From Sphagnum magellanicum (Eukaryota; Streptophyta; Sphagnopsida; Sphagnales; Sphagnaceae), in assembly GCA_021904315.1 (NCBI GenBank), contig CM038909.1, positions 10,310,001 through 10,374,000 of the forward strand: a stretch of 64,000 bases of DNA, read 5' to 3'. This document shows, piece by piece, positions 32,014-43,795 of the stretch. The position numbers were made by a program, and so were the translations under genes. Numbering within the stretch: position 1 is the first letter of the stretch; each line of letters opens with the position of its first letter. The notes beneath the pieces are model-generated. The model saw only the letters and a program-made list of their open reading frames with translations. It was not told where the DNA came from and ran no database searches.

Positions 32014-33054
32014 ATGGTTTTTGCAGATCAGGAACCCTGTGGGTTTTGTTGGTGGTTGTTTTTGTTGTGTGTTTCGTTGATTTTTGTGTGCAATAGTAGT
32101 ATTAGCAGCAATTCAGTAGCTACTGTGGAAGCTCGGCCGTCTTCTCTGTTTTCTGTTCTTGATTACGGTGCCAGCGCGCGTAAGCTTTCGAGTCTTGTGA
32201 ATACTTCGCTTGTGATTCCTTACCATGGCGGGCCCTTGCTGTCTGGGACAACTTTGAGCGTGTACGTGATCTGGTATGGGAGCTTCACTCCCGTGCAGCA
32301 AGCGATTGTGCGTGATCTTCTCGCATCATTTCAAGTATCCTCTGCGAACCAGCAACCTTCTGTGAATGGATGGTGGACAACGACGGCCAAGTACAAAGAC
32401 ACTAGCAACACGGTGGTGGGAACGGTGCAAATGCAAGGGGAAATTGAGATCGGTATTGGGTCTCTCGGAACTAGTCTCCAAAGAACAGACTTGGAAACTC
32501 TGGTTCTGCAGTCGCTTGAGACTTTCCCCACAGACGCGGAAGCAATCTACTTGGTTCTCACCGCGGAAGATATCCTGGTCCAAGACTTTTGTATGAGTTC
32601 CTGTGCTTTTCATTTCTTCACAACTGCACAGCCTGCAACCAACTCTCTGGAGCTTCCTTACGCGTGGGTTGGGAACTCGGCAATCCAATGCCCCGGACAA
32701 TGTGCCTGGCCCTACGCTCTTCCCCAATACGGCCCTCAGGGAGCTCAAGCGCTGATCCCCCCCAACGGCGATGTCGGAATGGATGGCATGTGCATCAACA
32801 TCGGCACCATGCTTGCCGGAACTGCGACTGATCCCTTCAACAATGGGTACTATCAGGGCGATCCTGCTGCTCCTCTGGAGGCCGCCACAGCTTGCACGGG
32901 CATCTTTGGCGCCGGTGCTTACCCAGGCTACGCGGGCCAGCTGCTTCAGGATAGAATCACCGGTGCCAGTTTCAATGCTTACGGTGTGAACAATCGCGAG
33001 TTCTTGCTCCCTGCTATCTGGGATCCTTCAACCCTTCAATGCACTCCTCCTTGA
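32014..33054 (+). CDS. EXL: EXORDIUM-like (PHI-1 family) secreted protein
   Basis: A single-exon ORF of 346 residues. Residues 14-30 are hydrophobic (WWLFLLCVSLIFVC) and act as a signal peptide or anchor. Family hallmarks follow in order: YHGGPLLSGTTLSVYVIWYG with FTPVQQAI near residue 70-95, NGWWTTTAKY, AIYLVLTAEDILV followed by a Cys pair (FCMSSCAFH), YAWVGNSAIQCPGQCAWPY, PPNGDVGMDGMCINIGT, LAGT.TDPFNNGYYQGD, APLEAATACTGIFGAGAYPG, and a C-terminus of FLLPAIWDPSTLQC. Length fits the family. EXO/PHI-1 proteins are apoplastic or wall-associated and are linked to brassinosteroid-dependent cell expansion and carbon status in Arabidopsis. The start chosen is the only Met upstream of the signal peptide. 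The R2 repeat array lies just upstream. AATAAA near 33,644 may serve polyadenylation. Confidence 0.95.
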   Translation: MVFADQEPCGFCWWLFLLCVSLIFVCNSSISSNSVATVEARPSSLFSVLDYGASARKLSSLVNTSLVIPYHGGPLLSGTTLSVYVIWYGSFTPVQQAIVRDLLASFQVSSANQQPSVNGWWTTTAKYKDTSNTVVGTVQMQGEIEIGIGSLGTSLQRTDLETLVLQSLETFPTDAEAIYLVLTAEDILVQDFCMSSCAFHFFTTAQPATNSLELPYAWVGNSAIQCPGQCAWPYALPQYGPQGAQALIPPNGDVGMDGMCINIGTMLAGTATDPFNNGYYQGDPAAPLEAATACTGIFGAGAYPGYAGQLLQDRITGASFNAYGVNNREFLLPAIWDPSTLQCTPP

Positions 33055-34167
33055 AATTCTCCTGAGAGGCGTGGAGAGCTTGCAGAAAGCAATCTGATGA
33101 ATGAGCGAAAATTACAAGCAAGCAAGGAAGGAAGCTGCGAGTAATTTATTTTTCGTGTTCAAAGATCAAAACGCTGTTGGTTGTTGGTCCATGAGAAAAA
33201 AGTCTGTGGCTGAAGAATGTCTGGAGCTTTGACGAGGTGCTGGAGAAGACCCTAAACCTTAAACCCTTCACGGTCAAGGTTCTGGGCATCACAGTTGAGG
33301 TGCTAGTGGAGCTCAAAATCCCAAGGTTCTGGAAATCACAGTTGAGCTGCTGCTAGGGATCAGTGGTGGAGACGTGAGAGACTGTGTAGAATTCATCACC
33401 ATACCATGCCTCTCTCTGCCACACAGCAATGTAAAGAATCTACATTGAGCTGCTGCTGTCTTGTGATGATTCAAGTGTACTAGTATTGAATCGAAATTTT
33501 GTTTGTTCTATAGTACTGATGATCCACATCTAGTCATATTTGCTGATGACGGAACCCATTTGTAAAGAAAGCTTGTGAGCAGGAGGAGGAGCCATTTGAA
33601 TGGCACTACTAGTATCAATTCTTTGAAATATTGTCAACAAACCAATAAACATTGGGTTGTTGCGTTTAGGGTAAACCTTTCTACAATATTATCCTCTTTT
33701 GTAATCCTTGTGTCTTGTGAGAGAGAGAGAGAGAGAGAGAGAGAAAGTGTGTGTGTGTTTTTCTCTCTCAAGTCTTTTGTGTTGATTAGTGTTTCCCATT
33801 CTGAAGATTGTTGCCAGTTTTGCTTCCACTTTGGCTTGAAATGGGGAGAATGCTAATGAATTACAAAATTTGATTTATTCCAATGACCCAAACTTGCAGT
33901 TCAATCTGAAAATAAACTTCTTGTTCTTCCGATGAGTTGCATTTGTTTGTTGCATATATTACAGTAGCATTTTCTTTTTGCATTTCTTTCTTACACTAGG
34001 AGATTTGTTTGTTGCGTTTCCCATAGTTCGAAATGCACATGACGTGTGAAATCTTTTTGCATCTGCAGCTCATGAAGTGTCACTGGCATGAAAACTATCA
34101 CAATGAAGGAATTCCAAAGGGGCACAAGACCCTAAGACAAATTATACCAAAAATATGCTGAAACTTA
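33055..34167. other. 3' flank of the EXORDIUM-like gene
   Basis: Probable 3' UTR followed by non-coding DNA. It contains a short imperfect duplication (GTTCTGG..ATCACAGTTGAG at about 33,280 and 33,330) and a (GA)n microsatellite at 33,716-33,745. No gene is seen. Confidence 0.55.
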
Positions 34168-34310
34168 TTTTCACTGCTCATACCTGTATAACTACTATAA
34201 TTAGTCTCGAACCTTGTGTCCTTACTTTGCGAATAGCACTGAAAGAGGGCATAGCGGGTGAAAGGAGGCCCAAAGACAGGGTGAAGACAGGGTTTCTTTA
34301 CCGATAACTC
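34168..34310 (+). mobile_element. MITE family M1, copy 2, 5'-truncated
   Basis: It keeps the right half: TTTTCACTGCTC, TATAATTAGTCTCGAACCTT, GGCCCAAAGACAGGGTGAAG and the terminus CTTTACCGATAACTC followed by TA. The left part is missing. Confidence 0.8.
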
Positions 34311-34529
34311 TATTGCATCATGATAAACTAAATATGAAGGAAATGCTAGGTCATATGATAAGCTATTAGTCACTGGACTAAAAGTAATGGGTTGTATTAC
34401 ATACATTTATCCCTAATGGGCTAGGGACAAGGGAGAGAGATTCATGGACACTTCTTAGAAACCTTCCACAAGGCCTACAGTCCAATGAACATACTTAAAA
34501 GCAGGGTTTAAATTTTATTTTTATTTTTT

Positions 34530-34770
34530 TGCCTTCCCTTTAATGTTGTAATGTAGACACACTGGACATCATCCACAAGAGGAATTCGCCAAATTTGGCT
34601 ACAAGTCAGAGAGGAGTGTAGAAAAATATAAGAATCCTGCTTTATTTTGGCAACCTGCTGGAACCTATTGTCTAAATTTATTCCTCAAAATTAGCAAACC
34701 CTGGACAACTTTTTCACAAAAATCCTTTGTTTGAGTCCCACTGGATTTATTTTGTGTCGCCAAGTGCCAA
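34530..34770 (+). repeat. Repeat family R2, single diverged unit
   Basis: ATGTAGACACACTGG, CATCATCCACAAGAGG and CGCCAAATTTGGCTACAAG follow the order of the upstream EXORDIUM array. The rest of the unit (GGCAACCTGCTGGAACC) is also present. Confidence 0.7.
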
Positions 34771-35729
34771 AAATTAAGCATATTAAAAATATTAAAAATG
34801 GATGAATGTCTATTAACAACAAATTATACAGTACAGATATAGTGCATGTATGATTCTATCACTTTACAAACTATCTAGGTGTTCTATAGGTATTATAGGA
34901 ATTGGGTGTCACTGACAGGTATATGGATGCCATCCATGACATGCTTCTTTGTCATCCTTAGTGTGGTGATTGAACATCCTGTTAAAACACATAATCTCTA
35001 CAATGGAGGTTTGCTGATGACTGTGTGCACACCCTGAAGACAAGATTTAGTTGTGAGAGAAGTGGCATTAACCTCATGAAAAATAAAGAAAATTCCAATC
35101 TTTGCTCTTGACAATCTCTGAACTCCAAAAAGGAAAAGTGAGGGGGAACATTGAACTAACTCCCACACAATCAAGAAAACAGGTAGATATGAGATTGCAA
35201 AGAAATCTCCAGAACCAACACTTTGAAATGGAACATGACAATGAGTGCGGTCATAATAACCTTCGAAAGTCACTCACAGAGTGTCAGATTTTCACCTTCA
35301 TCACAAATACAAGCAATGAGCTGCTGTGTCAACCCACTGACTTCATCAGCTCCTGATAGTGGATGTAGATAAGTACATATTAATCTGCCCAAAATCTGCT
35401 TCCTGAGTTTCTATCACAACCATGACCAGAATGATTTCACCTGCCCAAATAAAATTTTATGTTCACCTCCCAAATGAGCAACGGACTGCACTATTAATCT
35501 TAAGTACAGAATGAGGATCAGAGCAGTGAGACAAATTCAGCTCCTCCATGAGTTATCGAATACTATGTGCACAAAATACAGTTGCTGCTGTACAACTTGA
35601 GTTTCAGGAGAAGAAAACAAGTTTTCGTCTTCAGATCATGGATGCCATCTGACTTGCTGTCAAAACAAGGTTTTTTGTACAAAGATTCAAGGAGGAAACC
35701 AACTTGGGCCTCCTCATTTCACATTGTGG
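34771..35729. other. Stretch downstream of GEN1
   Basis: It lies 3' of GEN1 (minus strand), so its right part is probably 3' UTR. ORFs on both strands are short and unrecognised. Confidence 0.45.
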
Positions 35730-38700
35730 CTAGTGCATACTTGGAAAGAGTTTTCTTCTCACACAGGTTGGTGCATCAATCTTGGTGGAGCTTGATAGAG
35801 TTGAACAGACTGTTCTGGCCTGTTCAGCACTCCTTTGAAATGCTGATGGGTTGATCATATAGCAATCTTCATCTGGAACTTCAATTACCTGATTTTGCCT
35901 GCTTGATCCACTCACTGATGTTTCCCATGTTTTGGATCCCAAGTCAGGTGGATCCAAAGTCAACTTATAGGAAGAATCATACATTCTTATGTTCCCCTCT
36001 CCTTTCTTGCATTTGAAGAAAGTGGTGATGCTGAGCTGGTGGTGCCTGGTGTTCTTTGACTCTTCCTTTTTCCTTTTTGATCCCTTCTTCTTCTTAGTCT
36101 TTAACTCCTCCTTCATGGCCTGGATGCAACAACAATTATTCAGATATGAATCGACCAAGCAACATCACACCCACTTCAAAGCTCCATGAAACTACACAAA
36201 GTTTCTTCCTAACCTGATCCTGCAGGAATGCTTCCACCAGCTTTGGGCACGCTTCCTTCACCAGCTCCATGTTTTCATTGGTAGTGAATACACATTGACC
36301 ACCTAAGTCTCCAGTTTCAACATTGATTGTACAGGCATCATCATCTAAGCCCACCTGCTCTTGTTCCGATTCATCTCTTTTGAATGACTGACTATTTTTC
36401 CTGCCAACGCCAAGCCACTCATCATCCGAAGGATGACCAGCTAAACACTGCCACCTTAGCATGTAGTAGGGCTTGAAGTGATCAACTTTGATGCGTTGAA
36501 TGGAGTGTGGAGTAAACAGTCCATTGATCATTTCTTCTGTGGATTCCACTGCACTTGGTCTTTGCTCTGACCCTTCCCTCAGAGCCATTGCCTTGAGACA
36601 AGTGTGGGAGAGCAGTGGAAGTACTCTTTGGCGGACATAATAGGGCTCCCAATACAGATGCAATGCCAGAAACTTTTCAAGCCCTTCCAAGTTTGGAGTG
36701 TGCCACTTTATCAGATCAGCAGGAGTGCCATCATCTGCAGCATGGGATATTCATACCCTGTTGCTTAAGTCATAATCTGAATACATGGAAAATGAAGTCA
36801 AGGCAAAGAGCACATTCTGCTGCCTCGCTCTCTTCCTTTCTCACTATTTTGCCACAGCTCTTTCTTCTAAGTGAAAAGACCATTAAAAAAAACTCTTTTC
36901 TACCCATGGTGTACAATTTCCATATGCAATCTGTTTCCACCAACCTACATTAAAGTTTGACAGCAGCACTAGAAAATATTTTCAAGTGAATAGTTCCCTA
37001 TGTGCTGTGTGGTCTCTGAAGAAGGGCACACACCTGCCAAGTTGCTCAAACCAGGACGAAGAAATATGTTAATGATGTGTTCACTTGGAAATCCATCAGT
37101 CTTAGCCATCTTACTTTGGAATTTCTCCCACCAACCTTGCTGTTGTCTCCTCTTCTTCAACTTCCACTTCTGCAGACTTAAAAACAACCGCCCATCATTT
37201 CTGCACATAACTGAAAACTGGCACTACTGTCCAGTGGGTTGCCCAAATGTGTGGTATTTTTGCTTCTCGTATGAGAATGAGCATGAACACTTGGACATGT
37301 GTGCATAAGGCAATATCAAAGGAATGTTCACAAACAGCCTTCCACCATGGTTGAAAACATATGTTTGCCAATCTTTATATTCAAGTCTTCATCTTTTGAT
37401 TAGGAATAGTATCACTCACTTTGGAGCAATCCTTGCATACACATTGGAACCCTTTTGTCTTCTTTCGACAACCAGAGTTTGATGTGTCTGTGCCCTCAAC
37501 TACATTTTCACAGAGAGGGCACCCAGATGTCATGTGGTCTCTTTTGTTCCCAGGATGTCCACAGTTGGAACAATGCACTGGACTTCTTTTTGACCGGTTG
37601 TCACCTTTGGTCACACAGCTCCCAAAACTAAGTTTGCGACATGTTTTCTGATGATCTTTCTCACCCTCTGATTCACTACTGCTGCAACTTGCCATCTCCA
37701 TGTTGTTGGCCAACATACCTTCACCTTGTCCCCAAGTCCGGAGCCTAATTCACAGGTGACTAATCAGCCAATCCAAATAAATGAAAATCACTTGTCATTG
37801 TCTAATGTCCAAGAGTTGAAATGCTTGAAACACAATGCATTGACATTCTACAACTGGAGACAAAAATGAGTTGAATCTACAATAGAACAAGAGAGTGAGG
37901 ACATCAGTATTGTTGCATGAGCAAACTCCTTGTCCTGGCCAGCCATAAATTTGGAACATGGAGAAATCCAGACCTGTCCAGAATCTCTGCTTCTGGAAAA
38001 GAGCGAACAAAACGCATGGCATGGCTGCATCCAATACCCTCAACGCCCTTCAAATCGTAATCACAGCCGATTAAAAGAGCTAATGCTACCATGTGTTTCT
38101 GTTGGAGACCAAGCATGGTCTCTATGTCCATGGATGTGTATGTCTCTACTAACGGATCCTGGTCACAGAATTTACCAAGAGAACCATTGTGCAGATTAGG
38201 ACCTCCCTCAGAAACCCACAATCAAACAAAGCTTTTGATTTGCATGACTTATTGAGGAATAGCAATTTCCTTATCAATGAATGCAAAGAAAAGAAACTCA
38301 CCCTTGGATCTAGTTGCAAGTATTTGATGATGCACTTGGCACCATGGAGAAAGGCATCACTGTCAGGGGTGACACATGCATCCACCCATCCCTCTCGATC
38401 CAGCTCTGCACAAAGTGCCTCTGCCTCCCATTTGGCTCGCATGACTGGCATTCCAAGGAGCTCCAAAAGCTCCTTTCCAAGCACAAGTCAGACGGAAGAA
38501 GATCAATCCCACCGGATTCATACAAAGTGAAGGTTCTAGGGTAAAGGGTGCTTGATCTCTCCATTCCACATTTGCTTTCATGTTGCTACCCGCATTTGCT
38601 CTGTAGGAGGGCGTGTAGTGAATTCATAGAATCCAAGCAACAACAGAAACAATGAAGAGATAGATGATACATGATGCGCACCACGCACTCATCAATGCTT

Positions 38701-39321
38701 TGTTGAAAAGCACTAGTGCCAAGAATCTTCAACTCTGGTGAGGAGGGAAAGGACTCAGCAGCTGGAGGAAGAGGCGACTGTGGTGGTGGTGGTGGTGGTA
38801 GTAGTACAGGCTGAATATGCATCATGCGGTTGAATCTCTTGATGCGAGCTTGCAGCTTTTCTGGAGGTGCACTGCCATCGACAATGAACACTGGTAATGC
38901 TCCTACCTGCAAGCATTCTCCTGTTGTATCATCATCATCATCATGAAGAAGAAGCCGGAAAGAAGTTGCAACCCTAAACCCTTTTGCTGCTGCATGCAGT
39001 ATCTTCTTCAATTGGCAGCGCTTTTGTAAGCAAAACATGTAAGGCATTGATGATGACGAAAAATTAACAACAACAACCACAACACGAGAGAGAGAGATGT
39101 TTCAGCAACAACAATGTCATGCATACCCCGGCCACTAATTTGACGACGCGGAAGAGCAGCAGTCGGAGGTGGGGTTTGCGCGCAAGTCCCTTGACAGCCA
39201 AGTTCTGTTGCACAATCCAGTAAGACAAATCTATTGCCAATTTCTTGTGGCGCAACCATTCCAGCTCCTGGCATTTCTTCACCACCCGGAGCTCATCCCA
39301 AAATCCCCCTCCCACCCCCAT
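35730..39321 (-). CDS. GEN1: GEN1/SEND1-type Holliday junction resolvase (XPG/Rad2 family), 8 exons
   Basis: Exons, all with GT-AG borders and matching phases: 39,321-39,127; 38,906-38,682; 38,472-38,302; 38,158-37,974; 37,744-37,420; 37,169-37,034; 36,734-36,214; 36,119-35,730. They give 715 residues, somewhat longer than the ~600 of the Arabidopsis protein. The start is MGVGGGFWDEL, as in the family; no earlier ATG is in frame. Metal-binding acids are present: D31, D75 (VFIVDG), E156/E158 (EAEALC), D177/D179 (TPDSDAF) and D230/D232 (IGCDYD), followed by the helix-two-turn-helix GVEGIG. W155 replaces the Gly usual before EAEA. A Cys/His cluster (HCSNCGH, CPLC, CVCKDC) follows. The last exon has a basic KKKKGSKRKK stretch and QLSITTFF (614-621), a perfect PCNA-binding PIP box. 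Plant GEN1 cuts Holliday junctions and flaps in the nucleus during repair and replication recovery. Exon joins were made by eye. Confidence 0.93.
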
Positions 39322-40483
39322 GTCTCCTCCTCCACCTCCTCCCAATAGACCATTGTGTTTTTTCGCTTCTTCTTGTTTGTTGACGCCAGGATGCGTGCGT
39401 GCATGCAGGCGTGCACATGAACGAACGAGTCCAGAAAACCTAATTAGGGTTTTTTTTTTCTAGTATTGTGCTGGTATCACCTTTTAGGTACCTATACCAG
39501 GCAGGCACAAGTAGGCATTGAGGTAGAAAAGGTGCATTGCATGTATTTTGTGTGCTTTGATTGTGTAACACATGGGCGTTTCCTTTCTTGCATTAATGCC
39601 AAGGCATGGGGATGAATTATGAATTTAAGCCTATGTAGAACATTATTTAGTTAGTGTAGGGTCTATTGAAAAACCACATAAAAGGTTACATAGGCTTACC
39701 TAGAAGGCTACCTAGGGACTACTTAAGGAAACATTGGGGGACTACCTAAGGAGACACTTAAGAGCTTAGTTCAGTTATGAGATACCTAAATAGTATTTGA
39801 GGAACTACATTGAACCTACCTATGAAGTTAGCTAAAAATTTCTTAGGTTTAAGAGATACCTAGGGATTATTTACTAGGGGCCTACCTATGGTTATCTAGG
39901 GCTGATTCCTAGCCTAAGTGACTTGTGAGAGTGAAATGCCCAAGTGAGGATGGGAGAAGGCACAACATTGGTTGTATCTCTAATGCAATCAATTTTTATG
40001 GATATGTTCAAGAAATTTAGTGCAGCCGAGAACGGTAGGATACTTTTGTTGTTTGTTTTCTTCTCTTCAAGAATCTTGAAAGAATTTTCTTACTTGAGCC
40101 TCAGCTTCATCAAGCTTGGCAATGTTCTATTGGAATGTCTCATGCTTCCCATCCATCCCTTGGAGTCTTAAATAGTGAATCCTGAATTTGTCTTCCAAAT
40201 TAGTAACAATTTCAACCCCTTAAACTAAGACAAGTTGTTCTCTTCCAACCCATGGATCTCCTTCCAAGTGAGGAGAGTGGAACCACTTGAAGTTTGTTAT
40301 GCTTTTGCAAGGTAGATCCTCTTCACCCACCTACTCTCAAGAGAAAACAAAGGAATCCCCACTCCCCAAGAAGATCCCTCCAACATTTGAAACAGTTTAC
40401 AAATAGTGGGTTTTGTACAAAGTTTGGCAGGTTTTCATTATTTTTGTCAATGCACTTGACTCAATGAAACTTTGGGGCTAGTA
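39322..40483. other. GEN1 upstream region and degenerate ACCTAGG repeats
   Basis: 39,322-39,470 holds the likely GEN1 promoter on the minus strand; no clear TATA box was seen. 39,640-39,910 is a degenerate succession of GGCTACCTAGGGACTAC-like words at irregular 20-30 bp steps. The remainder shows no gene. Confidence 0.5.
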
Positions 40484-40850
40484 GAGTTATCTGTAAAGTC
40501 ATGCGATTAGGGGGCAAGAAAGGTCAGTTTCGGCATAATAGGGCATCAAACGTGGAAATGCGAATGAAAATTTTACAATACGAAATAACTGGGGCCCAAA
40601 CTAGTTTTTCCACCAATTTTGGTGGTAGACTGCGTTTCATCCTGTCTTTCCTTTTTTCTGAGCGCCTCTATTGTTGCTACATATATTTCACTGCTCCTAC
40701 CTGTACTATTACTATAGTTACTCTCGAACCTTGTGCATTAAATGCTGAGTTTCACAATTCATACTGAGATTTAATAAAATTTCATTACTTTGGGGATACC
40801 ACTGAAAGAGGGGATAGGGGGTGAAAGAGAAGGTGACTTCAACGTTATGA
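40484..40850 (+). mobile_element. MITE family M1, copy 3
   Basis: The left end GAGTTATCTGTAAAGTCA is intact and follows a TA. The right end is eroded to GTGACTTCAACGTTATGAT. The interior aligns throughout with copy 1, including CACCAATTTTGGTGGTA and CTCGAACCTTGTGCATTAAA. Confidence 0.83.
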
Positions 40851-41118
40851 TCCTTACAAGTGTTCTCAACCTTAGTTCAAGTCAAATTATCCATTTTAAT
40901 GACTTCATATGACTTTGAATTGATGAAACGTCAAAAACATAAATGGCCGAACTTGGGTTCAATTGTAAAGAATTGCTTGTGAAAAGAGTGTCAAATTTGG
41001 AGACCTTGCGTCATAATCTCATACAAAAAAACACTTAAGAACTTTGTAATGGTCTATTGGTGCATGAATCCTGGATCCTCAATTTGTGGGCTGAGAGAGT
41101 ACAGGCTTTATGGGTGGT

Positions 41119-42952
41119 GGATCTGGTGATATCAAACTCACAAAACATGGCAATACTTTTGCTCAAAGAAATGGTATGTACCAAATAGCAAACCAGATTG
41201 TCAGGGTGAAGGTTCACATTTGAGGAGATGGAATTGTGAACTCCCCACACCTGTATTCAAGCAGCTTCCTCAATGGCCCTTTTGTTTTGTTTAGGTCTTT
41301 CCTTACCATGTGGTTGTTTGTTGTTGAGCTTTGCAGCAAATTCAAAACCTGACAGCTACTTTGATATTAAGAACTTCAGCAATTGCAACAAGCTTGACAT
41401 TAGTGGCGATGGGTACAAAATACACAGTTGTGCTTATTGGAGAGCTGATGAAGCAATCTGAGTGAGATCTTGGCAAAGAAGGTCAGTTGCACATTTTCTG
41501 TGAAAACCGAATGTCAGAAACCGTTTGTTGCTGTAATCCACCAGGATGCTTTTTCTTGCTTCTTCTTGTCAGGGGATTTGTTTATGTGAAATTGCTGCGT
41601 ACCTTCTGAAACATTTACCCTTCTTTGAACAATGTCATCAGGGTCAAGTTTGAGGGGAAGCTCAAACTAGGGTTTATCAGCATTGTTGCATTTCTGCTCT
41701 TTGGAGTGCTGTAGTCATATGGATTGTCCATTGCTAGCTTCTTTTGTTGGATGGTTGACAAGTATCAACAGGTCAGCAGCTCACATGTGTGCAAAACGTA
41801 GACTGGAGGGAATATTTTGGTGGCTGCTGACATCTGTTTCTGACCTTTTGTGTGAAGAAGGGATTCAAGTGTGTGCTAGAATTTTGTGGTTATCTATCAG
41901 AAGGGCATTGACCCAATATCCCTTGAATTGTCTTCAATAGCCAGGGGTACACACTCTGCCACTATGAGGTAGAGAGTCTGGCAACATATGCTACATGTAC
42001 TAATTGTGTGTGCGTTGTCCCCAGCAGTACCACATAGATTGGCGAGTTTCCAATTGGGCATTTTTACATTCCTTCTATTGCAGATTGTTGTACGAATCAC
42101 ATGGCTTTCACTGAGCACTTTGAAAATGGCATCTGTAATATACCTGTTGTTTCTCTTGGGCTCGACAGATAGTTGCTTTGAGAAGGGCCAAGTGCAAGAA
42201 TATGGAGTGTCTTGCTCTTGCCTGTGGAGACAAGGCTGTGGATGGCCTGACCCATGGTGTGCCAGGATACCATGTTCTTGGAGAAGAGAAGTATAATTTC
42301 ATTGAGAATCTGAAGAATCCTCATTCCTGCAGCACAATCCTCATCAAGGTTTAGTTTTAGGGTTGAGTGTCTCAAATTGTTGCTTAAACCATGCAATAGG
42401 TTGTGGACAATTACAATTTATAGGATTTTCAGACCTTCTTGTTCTTGCCACCAATTACATATTTCTGACCATACGACACCAGTGTAAGAAGGAAATGAGG
42501 GTGTTTAGAGAGTCCTTTGGTAATTCTTTGTGACTGCAAGGAAATTGATCACTCATGTTGTCATTTTGTTCAGATTTCTCACCTTTTGATTAGGGTTCAG
42601 CTGACAAAGATGATGTAGAGTAGAGTGAGATCTTGTCCCTCAGACCAGACACAAAATAACATTGCTGTTAAAGGTTGAAATGAAGGGCAAGTGTTCCCAA
42701 TTATAAGCAATCTTTTCAGATGAGCTGCAAAATATTCAAAACATTTGTCTTGCAGAGTAACATTTATTGGGAAATTTGTCAAGAGACAGATCATAAATTC
42801 AGTGTGAGCACCTTTGCACTAAATATTTCAATCTGTGTCTTGTCCATTATTTCAAATCTCTCAGTAAGTCAAGAGTGATGATATTCATCATGGCTTGTTT
42901 TGCAGGCCACTGATTGCAGCACAATTGCTCCTTGTTGATGAGGTGATTTGAC
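41119..42952 (+). pseudogene. CCT6: CCT6 (TCP-1 zeta) chaperonin pseudogene with introns
   Basis: Four pieces appear in the order of CCT6. (A) 41,119-41,176: GSGDIKLTKHGNT, then one extra T, then LKEM and a GTATGT donor. (B) 41,333-41,462: after an AG, QIQNLTA, a shifted DISGDG, then TVVLIGELMKQSE. (C) 42,170-42,348: VALRRAKCKNMECLALACG, an internal deletion, then HVLGEEKYNFIENLKNPHSC and ILIK at a splice site. (D) 42,905-42,951: PLIAAQLLLVDEVI then TGA. Most of the apical domain and several exons are missing and frameshifts are present. It is therefore a dead copy. Because intron borders remain, it came from duplication of genomic DNA, not from a retrocopy. A working CCT6 is one of eight subunits of the cytosolic TRiC/CCT folding chamber and must lie elsewhere. 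Confidence 0.85.
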
Positions 42953-43567
42953 CAGGTTGTAAATATGTGGAAGGCTTAGGCTGACTTCAATATGTTACTG
43001 GTGATTAGTTTGTTCTTGCATCCCAATTGCTCCTTGTAGTATGTTGGATTCTTTTGGAATCTACAGTAATGGGTTGTCTTCCCCTTTGGAGCTTTTTGAC
43101 CCAAGCTTATGCTCACTGGGCTAACAAAAGCATGGGGGAGGACTAGAGATCGAGGGTGTTCTTTCAAACTAAGAAGAGGCTTTCTCATGGATCAAAGTCA
43201 AGGAATTTGATACTTGGATTGCTCAAGACCCATGAATTGTCCATTCTTCTGAACACAGGTTGTGTGCATCAGCAAGGGAAAGACAACAAAGGGAAAGACT
43301 TGATAATGTGAGGGTGATAATGGAAACTGGCTGATTACATTGTTTCCTTGCAATGTTTGAGTGGCTTACATCCGATGCACTCCATGGTCAGAAGATGGAA
43401 ACAGTGTACATGGGTGTAATACACAACTCCTTGAAGACAAAGGTTCGTCGTCTATCTTGTTCTACTTCAGTTCCCTCCTCCCTCTTATTCTATTTCAGTT
43501 CCCTCCTTCTAGGAGTGGAGAGGGTTTAGGGTGCTCATGTCAATGTGGATTATCCATGAGGCTAGAG
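42953..43567. other. Non-coding stretch after the CCT6 pseudogene
   Basis: A short open stretch near 43,350-43,440 reads FEWLTSDALHGQKMETVYMG, bounded by splice-like signals, but I cannot place it in a family. No gene is called. Confidence 0.4.
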
Positions 43568-43795
43568 GATCATCGACATGTCTTATCACATTGTTTGCAT
43601 TGGGCATTGTATGGTGAGAACATTTGAACTGGGTACATCCAAGATCATCACTGTGTCTATCATGTCATTTATGACAGGTATCATGTGGTAAGAACATTTG
43701 AACTGGGTACATGCAAGATCATGACCGTGTCTATCACGTTGTTTGTGACAGATATCATGTGGTGAGAACTTTTGCATTGGGTACATGCAAGTACA
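43568..43795. repeat. 74-bp tandem repeat, three units
   Basis: GGTACAT anchors at 43,632, 43,706 and 43,780 give a 74-bp period. Units contain GTGTCTATCACGTTGTTTGT, CATGTGGTGAGAAC and TTTGAACTGGGTACAT. Confidence 0.92.

Noticed and set aside
32113..32748. Minus-strand ORFs within the EXORDIUM-like gene
   Set aside because: The plus-strand frame has all family motifs; the others are overlaps without any motif.
43339..43445. Exon-like stretch containing FEWLTSDALHGQKMETVYMG
   Set aside because: Open and bordered by splice-like signals, but too short to identify and without neighbouring exons.
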